A DNA stretch of 6,420 bases from positions 1-6,420 of the forward strand of contig DUKR01000082.1 in assembly GCA_013329175.1 (NCBI GenBank). Direction: 5' to 3'. Of the stretch, positions 1 to 5,546 are shown piece by piece. The notes beneath the pieces are model-generated. The model made no database searches, had not been told where the DNA came from, and saw only the letters and a list, made by a program, of their open reading frames with translations. How positions within the stretch are numbered: the first letter of the stretch is position 1; every line of letters begins with the position of its first letter. Made by a program: the position numbers and the translations under genes. Source of the stretch: Candidatus Woesearchaeota archaeon. Its GTDB lineage: Archaea > Nanobdellota > Nanobdellia > Woesearchaeales > UBA11716.

Positions 1-87
1 TTCACTTTTCTTTTCTCCCTCGGAATTTTCAATGAAATGATGGCTAGGATAGAAAAGAATGAAGTTACGCATTGGCTGTGGAAGTGA
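1..87 (+). CDS. Possible C-terminal end of an upstream gene (partial, 5' end outside window)
   Basis: Frame 1 is open from the first base to a TGA at 85-87 and gives 28 residues. It begins with a hydrophobic, Phe/Leu-rich stretch (FTFLFSLGIF) and continues into a charged tail ending in HWLWK, which reads like the end of a membrane protein. The other two + frames stop within about 40 bases. The antisense strand is also open here, so strand is not settled. The piece is too short to assign to a family, and co-orientation with the downstream pilus-like operon is the only context. Chance openness cannot be excluded. Confidence 0.33.
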   Translation, partial: FTFLFSLGIFNEMMARIEKNEVTHWLWK

Positions 88-230
88 TGGGAGGAGTGCT
101 ATTGCCTTTTTTTCTAATGAGCTTTTAGGAATGCCCATTTTCCACGAGCCATATCCCTCAATGCTTCAACTTAGGGCTATCCCGACGGGGCTTTTCAGGA
201 GAGTGAACTATTACGTTTTTCCGAAAAACC

Positions 231-240
231 TAAAAATATT
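231..240 (+). promoter_or_regulatory. Weak upstream TATA-like element
   Basis: The sequence TAAAAATATT follows an A-rich run (GAAAAACC) that could act as a BRE. A start about 25 bases downstream would fall near 261 and would place the 290-313 hairpin in a long leader. It is a weaker and more distant candidate than the box at 375-383. In an A/T-rich region this match could be chance. Confidence 0.2.
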
Positions 241-289
241 AATCAGAAAGTGACATAAAGGGGCACTCATTCAGACAGAAAACAGATGC

Positions 290-313
290 GGGGCGTGGTT
301 AGGCCACTACCCC
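290..313 (+). other. GC-rich hairpin followed by a T tract
   Basis: GGGG (290-293) pairs with CCCC (310-313) and GTGG (295-298) pairs with CCAC (304-307). The loop is five bases, and the internal bulge is one base on one side and two on the other, giving eight mostly GC pairs. About 35 bases later the strand becomes pyrimidine-rich and ends in six T residues (358-363). The structure overlaps the ATG at 286, so it argues against translation from there. It could help end upstream transcription or be a leader element. The gap between stem and T tract makes it unlike a classical intrinsic terminator. Confidence 0.4.
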
Positions 314-374
314 ACGTCGTTATGAATAGCCAGCTGCAGAGCCATCTTCTGTTATTCTTTTTTAGGAGTGACAC

Positions 375-383
375 ATATTTAAA
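375..383 (+). promoter_or_regulatory. Probable TATA box of the four-gene operon
   Basis: ATATTTAAA is centred about 30 bases before the ATG at 409. Archaeal TATA boxes usually sit about 26 bases before the transcription start, which predicts a start around 405 and an almost leaderless mRNA. That agrees with the lack of a well-spaced Shine-Dalgarno sequence before 409. The sequence directly upstream is not a strong BRE, so confidence is moderate. Confidence 0.45.
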
Positions 384-408
384 AAACGCTTTTGCTGTAG
401 CTGAAGGG

Positions 409-1785
409 ATGGGGACAGGTTCATCAGATTATGCAGAGATTCTTGCCATATTTGAAAAGCAGGGAGGGGCAGGGAAAGCGAAAAAAGGGACGCCAAAAAA
501 TCAAGGCCAGCAGAGGAAGGAGCTGGCTTCCCAGAAAGAGCAGCAGGCAAAGGCATCCCAGCCTGAAAAAGCAAAGCCCTCCATGCACGGGGTATTTGCC
601 TCTTTAGGCTATACTTTTGCATTCATCATAGGGGCAGGAATCTATGGCTATGGCTCCTATACTGATTCAGTCCAGACAATCCTTCTTGGCGCTGGCACCT
701 GCGTTGTGACGCTGCTGAGCTATCTGCTTTTGCACCTCATCCATAGAAAAGCAGGCATCATTCGCGTGCAGGCAGATAGTGGCCATCATGCCAAGGCAGA
801 TGCCAGCCGTGCAAAAGCAGACGTGAGCCCTGCCAAGGCAGATGCCAGCCGTGCAAAAGCAGACGTGAGCCCTGCCAAGGCAGAATTGGCCAAGAAAGCA
901 CCCTCTCCTGACCCTTCCAAGAAGCAGGAGAAGGCGAAGAAGGCAAAGCCCTCAGGGCATCCCCTCTTTGCTGTGTTTGGCTATGCCTTTGCGTTTATCC
1001 TTGGCGCTGGAATCTATGGCTATGGCTCCTCTACTGACTCAGTTCAGGCCATTCTTCTTGGCGCTGGCACCTGCGTTGTGACGCTGCTGAGCTATTTGCT
1101 TTTGCACTTCATTCATAGAAAAGCAGGCATCATTCACGCGCAGGCAGATAGTGGCCATCAAGCCAAGGCAGACGCCAGCCATGCAAAAGCAGACGTGAGC
1201 CCCGCCAAGGCAGTGAAGATACCATCAGCAGTCCCTGCAGAGTTAACGCAAAAGGTTGCGAAAGTGCGCGAGGCAGAGGAGAAGGCAATGCAGGAGGCAC
1301 GAATCGAAGCGCAGAAGCTTGTCAAGGAAAAGCAGCAGTTCGTCGCTGAGGAAAGGGCATGGAAGAAGGATATCTCTACAAAAGAGAGGCAGGAGCAGCG
1401 GACAGGAAAAGCAAAGGAAGCTTTCCAGAAAGCGAAGGGCCTGCTCGAAAAGGAAGAAAAGCATCTCGCAATGCTTGTTGAAAAGAAGAAGGCGCTTGTA
1501 GAGGCGCAGGAGCAGCTTAAGCTGAAAGAGCAGCAGAAAAAGGAGCTTTTTGACCTGGGGTCGCTTAAGGCGTTTGTCAAAAACAAGAAGCCCTATGAGA
1601 CTGACATTGACAAGGCCTATGCCCTTATTGAGAAATACGGCTCAATGAAGCTTTCCGACATTGCAGGCATCTTTGAGGTTGAGCAGAAGACGATTGAGGA
1701 GTGGGCGCGCATCCTTGAGCAGCATAAGCTGTGTTTAGTGCATTATCCTGCTTTCGGCAGCGCTGAGCTACGGAAGGTCAAATAA
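409..1785 (+). CDS. Membrane/coiled-coil protein with duplicated transmembrane hairpin and C-terminal winged-helix-like domain, filament-operon associated
   Basis: This 458-residue protein has no function I can name. The order is: a Lys/Gln-rich N-terminal region; hairpin 1 (TM about 62-82 and 88-111); a linker of AKADASR/AKADVSP heptapeptides; a Lys-rich spacer; hairpin 2 (about 186-206 and 212-235), a close copy of the first; one more linker unit; a highly charged coiled coil about 278-378; and a helix-turn-helix-like domain 399-458 ending near HYPAFG. I recall similar C-terminal domains beside archaeal pilus-type ATPases, which fits the directly following ATPase gene (TAATG overlap). The inferred role is a membrane-anchored scaffold or regulator of the motor. 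The frame stays open upstream to an ATG at 286, which would give 499 residues. I prefer 409 because of the hairpin, T tract and TATA box in between. That the product is expressed and membrane-bound is well supported by the sequence; its role is inference. Confidence 0.8.
   Translation: MGTGSSDYAEILAIFEKQGGAGKAKKGTPKNQGQQRKELASQKEQQAKASQPEKAKPSMHGVFASLGYTFAFIIGAGIYGYGSYTDSVQTILLGAGTCVVTLLSYLLLHLIHRKAGIIRVQADSGHHAKADASRAKADVSPAKADASRAKADVSPAKAELAKKAPSPDPSKKQEKAKKAKPSGHPLFAVFGYAFAFILGAGIYGYGSSTDSVQAILLGAGTCVVTLLSYLLLHFIHRKAGIIHAQADSGHQAKADASHAKADVSPAKAVKIPSAVPAELTQKVAKVREAEEKAMQEARIEAQKLVKEKQQFVAEERAWKKDISTKERQEQRTGKAKEAFQKAKGLLEKEEKHLAMLVEKKKALVEAQEQLKLKEQQKKELFDLGSLKAFVKNKKPYETDIDKAYALIEKYGSMKLSDIAGIFEVEQKTIEEWARILEQHKLCLVHYPAFGSAELRKVK
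568..840 (+). repeat. Direct in-frame duplication, copy 1 (hairpin plus linker)
   Basis: These 91 codons recur at 940-1212 with a constant offset of 372 bases and no gaps. By hand count 38 of 273 bases differ, about 86% identity. The first 69 bases hold 23 of the differences. The remaining 204 bases hold only 15, and 682-723 is identical to 1054-1095. Copy 1 encodes TM1, TM2 and the first linker unit. Confidence 0.95.
799..882 (+). repeat. Perfect 42-base tandem duplication in the AKAD linker
   Basis: Bases 799-840 and 841-882 are identical over all 42 positions. Each unit encodes 14 residues made of two related heptapeptides (DASRAKA and DVSPAKA in the unit's phase). A third, diverged unit at 1171-1212 differs at three positions. 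Perfect identity in coding DNA points to a very recent slippage or unequal-recombination event that keeps the frame and only lengthens the linker between hairpin 1 and hairpin 2. Confidence 0.95.
940..1212 (+). repeat. Direct in-frame duplication, copy 2 (hairpin plus linker)
   Basis: This is the second copy of the 273-base unit at 568-840. It encodes TM3, TM4 and a single heptapeptide-pair linker. It is separated from copy 1 by an extra linker unit and a Lys/Pro-rich spacer (841-939). Several differences are silent third-position changes, so the hairpin sequence appears to be kept by selection. Confidence 0.95.
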
Positions 1786-3302
1786 TGGCACAGCGGACAG
1801 TTGAGGAATACAAAATAGATGCTGATGGCATCACCATCACCATCAGGATAGTGGGCTCAGAGAAGGTCGTTTCTACCTATGAGCTTGTGCTTCCCGACAT
1901 AGCAAAAGCCACCTCAGCGCTGCTTGACGAGGTGAAGCATCTTCTTGTTGTTGAGATGAACCTGAATGCGTCGGAAATCTTTGACCCTCATGAGATCACC
2001 AGGCTGAAGGCGAAATTCTCAGAGCGGGCTGCGGCATTCATTGAGGAGCGGCTGCCTGAAGTCAGGAAGCAGGTAAGGGATTATCTTGTAGGCATGCTCA
2101 TGCAGGAAATGGTAGGGCTAGGGCACATTGAGTTCCTTCTCTCAGACCAGAATATCGAGGAGATAGTCCTCAATTCCTCAAAGGAGCCAGTGAGGATATT
2201 CCATAAGAAATATGGGTGGCTTGAGACCAGCATCATCCCTCAAGACGAGGCACAAATCCAGAATTATGCCAACATCATCGCACGAAGAGTGGGAAGGCAG
2301 ATTACGACGCTGACACCGCTTCTCGACGCGCATCTTGTGACTGGCGACCGGGCGAATGCGGTGCTGTATCCCATATCCAATAAAGGGCACACCATCACCA
2401 TCAGGAAATTTACAAGGGACCCATGGACAGTTACTGATTTTATCAACAGCAAGACATCAACGCCAAGGGTGTTTGCCCTTATCTGGCTTGCGATGCAGTA
2501 TGAGATGAACGTGCTGATATCAGGCGGAACAGGCTCAGGCAAGACCTCGTTTCTGAACGTGTGCATCCCCTTCATCCCTCCCAACCAGAGGATTATCTCG
2601 ATAGAGGATACGCGGGAGCTACAGCTTCCCAAGTACCTCTACTGGTGCCCGCTGACAACGAGGCTTGCAAATGCCGAAGGGAAAGGCTCTGTTGACATGA
2701 TTGACCTCCTCATCAATTCCCTGCGTATGAGGCCTGACAGGATTATCCTTGGAGAGATGCGAAAAAAAGACCAGGCTGAGGTATTGTTTGAGGCAATGCA
2801 TACTGGCCATAGCGTGTATGCGACGGTGCACGCCAATACCGTTGCAGAGACCATCCAGAGGCTGACAAGCCCTCCTATCTCAATATCAGCGCACATGCTC
2901 TCTGCTGTTGACCTGAACATCGTGATGTTCCGCGACCGCAGGAGCGGAATCAGAAGGTCGTTTCAGATAGGCGAGTTTATGGTGACTGAGGAAGAGGGAA
3001 AGACCGTGGCGCAGCCAAACGTGCTTTTCCGGTGGAAGCCTACAACTGACGAGATGGATGAGCATGCCACTCCAGTGAAATTTTATGAGAGCCTCAACAG
3101 GCATGCAGGCCTGACGCAAACGGACATATCAAAGGACCTCAAGGAGAAGGAAGCAATCCTTTCGTGGATGGTGAAGCGCAAGATACGCGACATCAATGAC
3201 GTGGGGATGGTGGTGAAGCAGTATTATGCGGATGCAGAAGCCATCGTGAAGGCAGCGCAGAAGAACATGGACCCTAAAGGCATCCTTCCCAAGGAGGGCT
3301 GA
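1785..3302 (+). CDS. Type II/IV secretion-system ATPase (archaeal GspE/FlaI/TadA family), pilus-type motor
   Basis: This cytoplasmic hexameric motor family powers assembly of type IV pilus-like filaments through the TadC platform. The 505 residues show an N-terminal domain (about 1-230) and a RecA-like ATPase core. Walker A is GGTGSGKTS at 247-255, with Lys253. The Asp box is around SIEDTRE (272-278). An archaeal-type segment about 294-312 contains EGKGSVDMIDLL, and Walker B is RIILGE at 319-324, with Glu324. The His box includes H342 and H349 in the GHSVYATVH segment. All key residues are present, so the enzyme should be active. The start codon overlaps the preceding stop (TAATG), with AGGTC a few bases before it, implying coupled translation. 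A C-terminal extension of roughly 100 residues follows the core. No archaellum genes such as FlaH or FlaG are visible, so a pilus or Tad-like system is more likely than an archaellum. Confidence 0.95.
   Translation: MAQRTVEEYKIDADGITITIRIVGSEKVVSTYELVLPDIAKATSALLDEVKHLLVVEMNLNASEIFDPHEITRLKAKFSERAAAFIEERLPEVRKQVRDYLVGMLMQEMVGLGHIEFLLSDQNIEEIVLNSSKEPVRIFHKKYGWLETSIIPQDEAQIQNYANIIARRVGRQITTLTPLLDAHLVTGDRANAVLYPISNKGHTITIRKFTRDPWTVTDFINSKTSTPRVFALIWLAMQYEMNVLISGGTGSGKTSFLNVCIPFIPPNQRIISIEDTRELQLPKYLYWCPLTTRLANAEGKGSVDMIDLLINSLRMRPDRIILGEMRKKDQAEVLFEAMHTGHSVYATVHANTVAETIQRLTSPPISISAHMLSAVDLNIVMFRDRRSGIRRSFQIGEFMVTEEEGKTVAQPNVLFRWKPTTDEMDEHATPVKFYESLNRHAGLTQTDISKDLKEKEAILSWMVKRKIRDINDVGMVVKQYYADAEAIVKAAQKNMDPKGILPKEG
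3293..3297 (+). promoter_or_regulatory. Strong Shine-Dalgarno sequence for the first TadC gene
   Basis: GGAGG lies inside the last codons of the ATPase gene, seven bases before the ATG at 3305. It fixes that start and shows that internal operon genes use SD-led translation. Confidence 0.75.
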
Positions 3303-3304
3303 GC

Positions 3305-4180
3305 ATGCCCCTACAGCGGAGGAGACAGGGAATAGCGTATAAGCTATTTCTTAGCTTTGGCTCTGTGCTTGAGCCCTATTTCCCGTATCTTGCTGCACAC
3401 CTGCGCAGGGCTGAGGTTGCCATGCTTCCCAGGGAATTCATCGCCAGGTGCGTGATGATTACGGTGTTCTCTTTCTTTGGTGTCTTTGCCTGGTGCGCCT
3501 TGCTGCTGTATAGGGCTGGCAACGGCCATTTTCTTTTGTACAGCATGCTTGCCGCTGCTTTCATCTCGCTTTTTTTGTTTTTCCAGCAGGTTGCCTATCC
3601 GAAGCTTTTGATTGCAAAGCGGGCGAAGCTTATTGAGCGCAGCCTGCTTGCTGCGCTGCAGAATATGCTGGTGCAGCTGAATTCTGGCGTCCCCCTGTTC
3701 CAGATCATGGTGAACCTTTCCCATGCAGGCTATGGGGAGGTGTCAAAGGAATTTGGGAAGGCAGTGAGGGATATCGGGACAGGAAAGGAGCAGGCCGAGG
3801 TGCTTGAGGACCTGGCAGTGAACAATCCATCCCTCTTTTTCAGGAGAGCAATCTGGCAGATAGTGAACGGCATCAAGAGCGGCGCTGACCTGACCAGCGT
3901 CATCAAGGAGAGCATCCATGCATTGTCTGAGGAGCAGATTATCCAGATCCAGAAATATGGCAGCACGCTGAATCCTTTGGCCATGTTCTACATGCTTGTT
4001 GCCGTCATCATACCGTCTCTTGGCATCACCTTTCTCATCATATTCCTTGCATTTTTGGGGTTGCCTGAGCTGCTGATGAAGGGTGTATTCTGGGTATTTT
4101 ACGCAGGCATCCTGTTCTTCCAGATCATGTTTCTCGGCATCATCAAGAGCAGGAGGCCAAATCTGATGGCGGGGGATTAA
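3305..4180 (+). CDS. TadC-like platform protein 1 (T2SSF domain)
   Basis: This 291-residue integral membrane protein is the probable inner-membrane platform on which the ATPase acts. A basic N-terminus and amphipathic region (1-44) is followed by TM helices at about 45-69 and 75-97. A cytoplasmic T2SSF-type helical domain spans about 105-215, with the conserved-style NGIKSGADL turn near its end. Two TM helices follow at about 225-252 and 260-281, with a basic tail (KSRRP). Four TM helices around or beside a single T2SSF domain is the usual TadC layout. The gene starts two bases after the ATPase stop. Its sequence is clearly different from the next gene's product, so the pair probably forms a heteromeric platform like TadB/TadC or EpdJ/EpdK. 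Confidence 0.88.
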   Translation: MPLQRRRQGIAYKLFLSFGSVLEPYFPYLAAHLRRAEVAMLPREFIARCVMITVFSFFGVFAWCALLLYRAGNGHFLLYSMLAAAFISLFLFFQQVAYPKLLIAKRAKLIERSLLAALQNMLVQLNSGVPLFQIMVNLSHAGYGEVSKEFGKAVRDIGTGKEQAEVLEDLAVNNPSLFFRRAIWQIVNGIKSGADLTSVIKESIHALSEEQIIQIQKYGSTLNPLAMFYMLVAVIIPSLGITFLIIFLAFLGLPELLMKGVFWVFYAGILFFQIMFLGIIKSRRPNLMAGD

Positions 4181-4183
4181 TCA

Positions 4184-5149
4184 ATGTATCATGCCCTCTC
4201 CAGCTTGTATCCGAGGAAGCTGAAAGAGAAGTATCTGGCGCTTTTAGCCTATACCAGCCTTTCAGTCAACCCTTACAGGTTCCTTGGCTTTGTGTTGTTC
4301 TTTGGGCTTGGCCTTGGCGTTGCAGGATCCCTTTTTCTTGCGATACTATTTTCGTTTTCCGTCTTGGTGTCAATTCCTGTTATCTTCATTACGTTTGAGG
4401 TGCTTGTATACACCTTTGTGCAGCTGAACGCTGATTCCAAGGGAAGGTTTGTTGAAGATGTCTTACCTGATGCGCTGCAGCTGATGTCGTCAAACCTTCG
4501 GGCAGGGATGACCTTTGACAAGGCTTTGCTTTCGTCAAACAGGCCTGAGTTTGGCCCACTTCAGAAGGAGCTTACCCTTATTGGAAAGGAGGTTGTTGTA
4601 GGCAAGAACATCGAGCAGGCGCTGCTTGAGATGACTAAGCGCATCAAGTCTGATAAGCTTGAAAAGAACGTCATGCTGATCATCTCAGGCATCAGGAGCG
4701 GCGGAGAACTCGCGTCGCTTCTTTCAGAGACGTCGCTTAACCTTCGCCAGCAGAAATTTGTTGAAGAGAAGGTGAAATCCACGGTCATGATGTACACGAT
4801 GTTTATTGTTGCTGCAATCTCTATAGGGAGCCCCATGCTGTTTGCCCTGTCGTCATTTCTTGTGCAGATTATCACTGGCATCCTGTCAACAGTTGACATC
4901 CCTGCAAGCGGGGGAGGGGGGTTCTCTTTTGCTGACATCCATATTGATTTAGGGTTCATCCAGTTTTTCTCGGTGATGATGCTGGTGACCTCTTCCTTTA
5001 TGGGAGCGCTGACCATAGGGATGATCATGAAGGGAAAGCCGCGGGAGGGGTTGCGGTATGCTCCCTTCTTCGTCATATTGTCTTTGGGAATCTATTTTGG
5101 AGTGAGGTATTTCCTGGGGGGATTCTTCGAAGGGTTGTTTGGGCTATAG
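4184..5149 (+). CDS. TadC-like platform protein 2 (T2SSF domain, extra C-terminal TM)
   Basis: This 321-residue membrane protein is the second platform subunit. It has TM helices at about 32-52 and 54-79, then a T2SSF cytoplasmic domain about 85-195 (VLPDALQLMSSNLRAGMTF and the SGIRSGGELASLL turn). Further helices lie at about 202-232, 257-282 and 292-312. The last helix is one more than in the preceding protein. A glycine-rich loop (SGGGGF, about 242-247) and a short acidic segment separate the third and fourth helices, probably on the outer face. The start is three bases after the previous stop, with GGGGGAT upstream as a modest SD. It ends the operon and converges on the TFS gene. The family call is firm; the filament type is inferred. 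Confidence 0.9.
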   Translation: MYHALSSLYPRKLKEKYLALLAYTSLSVNPYRFLGFVLFFGLGLGVAGSLFLAILFSFSVLVSIPVIFITFEVLVYTFVQLNADSKGRFVEDVLPDALQLMSSNLRAGMTFDKALLSSNRPEFGPLQKELTLIGKEVVVGKNIEQALLEMTKRIKSDKLEKNVMLIISGIRSGGELASLLSETSLNLRQQKFVEEKVKSTVMMYTMFIVAAISIGSPMLFALSSFLVQIITGILSTVDIPASGGGGFSFADIHIDLGFIQFFSVMMLVTSSFMGALTIGMIMKGKPREGLRYAPFFVILSLGIYFGVRYFLGGFFEGLFGL

Positions 5150-5168
5150 GCAAATGGGGGTTGCCCAT
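5149..5168 (+). terminator. Weak hairpin between convergent operons
   Basis: GGCAA (5149-5153) can pair with TTGCC (5161-5165), and alternatively ATGGG (5154-5158) with CCCAT (5164-5168). Both are five-pair stems in the 38-base gap between the stop codons of the two operons. No T run follows on either strand, so a terminator role rests mainly on position. Confidence 0.2.
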
Positions 5169-5187
5169 CTCCTCAACTTCTGCATAG

Positions 5188-5517
5188 TCAGTTGTAGTCG
5201 CGCCAGGTATGGAGGCACTTAGTGCACTTCAGAAATTTTGTTTCAGGCTCGTCTGATGCGCGGGTCTGCAGCATCCAGAAATAGGCTTTTCCATTGCCGC
5301 ATTTTGGGCACTCAGCATCAGTCTTTGGAAGGGTCTCAAGCTCATCACGCCTATCAACCACCTCAATGTCCCTCTGGCGGTCTCTGACCTTGCCGCCAAG
5401 CTTGCTCTCGCCTGCTTTGGTGTCCTTATAGCTGCAGGAGGGACAAGACATTACCTTCCGGTTATTGTCCTTTTTGGGGATGAGGATAGATCCGCATTTT
5501 GGGCAAAACATTCCCAT
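5188..5517 (-). CDS. tfs: Transcription factor S (TFIIS/RPC11-like RNA polymerase cleavage factor)
   Basis: TFS rescues backtracked archaeal RNA polymerase by stimulating cleavage of the nascent RNA. The 109-residue product has an N-terminal zinc ribbon (C5, C8, C25, C28), a charged linker (about 36-67) and a C-terminal zinc ribbon (C70, C73, C98, C101). The acidic pair D89-E90, which reaches into the polymerase active site in this family, is present in TRASDEPET. The usual order as I know it is RSADE, so A and S look exchanged. The second knuckle reads CTKCLHTW, with Leu where Gly is common. I chose ATG 5517 because the family begins within a few residues of FCPKCG. ATG 5511 (MFCPKC) is equally possible, and an extension to 5586 would overlap the signal peptidase gene. 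AGGA lies about ten bases before 5517. Co-transcription with the signal peptidase is likely. Confidence 0.93.
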   Translation of the reverse strand: MGMFCPKCGSILIPKKDNNRKVMSCPSCSYKDTKAGESKLGGKVRDRQRDIEVVDRRDELETLPKTDAECPKCGNGKAYFWMLQTRASDEPETKFLKCTKCLHTWRDYN

Positions 5518-5546
5518 GGTGGCAATTCCTGATAGTGTATTCATTC

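Larger units (their letters stand above)
88..408. other. Intergenic/leader region upstream of the pilus-like operon
   Basis: I see no convincing gene in this stretch. A 64-codon + frame at 59-253 has no ribosome binding site, no family signature and overlaps the possible upstream gene end, so I treat it as chance. The in-frame 5' extension of the next gene (286-408) translates to an unremarkable segment and overlaps a GC-rich hairpin, a T tract and a TATA-like box, so I read it as untranslated. The region is A/T-richer than the flanking coding DNA, and probably carries the operon's promoter and perhaps the end signal of the preceding transcript. Confidence 0.55.

Noticed and set aside
59..253. 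64-codon + strand frame that might be a small gene
   Set aside because: It has no ribosome binding site and no recognisable motif. It overlaps the possible upstream gene end and lies in an A/T-rich region where chance frames are common.
799..1212. Repeats considered as a CRISPR array or mobile-element trace
   Set aside because: There are no unique spacers. The units are directly adjacent or part of a longer in-frame duplication, have no inverted ends and encode a regular heptapeptide linker.
1158..1586. 142-codon - strand frame rich in Ser, Phe and Cys
   Set aside because: This is the antisense shadow of Lys/Glu/Ala-rich coiled-coil codons, which read as Phe, Ser and Cys on the other strand.
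1785..3302. Assigning the ATPase as archaellum FlaI/ArlI
   Set aside because: No archaellin, FlaH/ArlH or other archaellum genes are adjacent, and there are two separate TadC proteins rather than one FlaJ-like protein. The general pilus/Tad-type label is safer.
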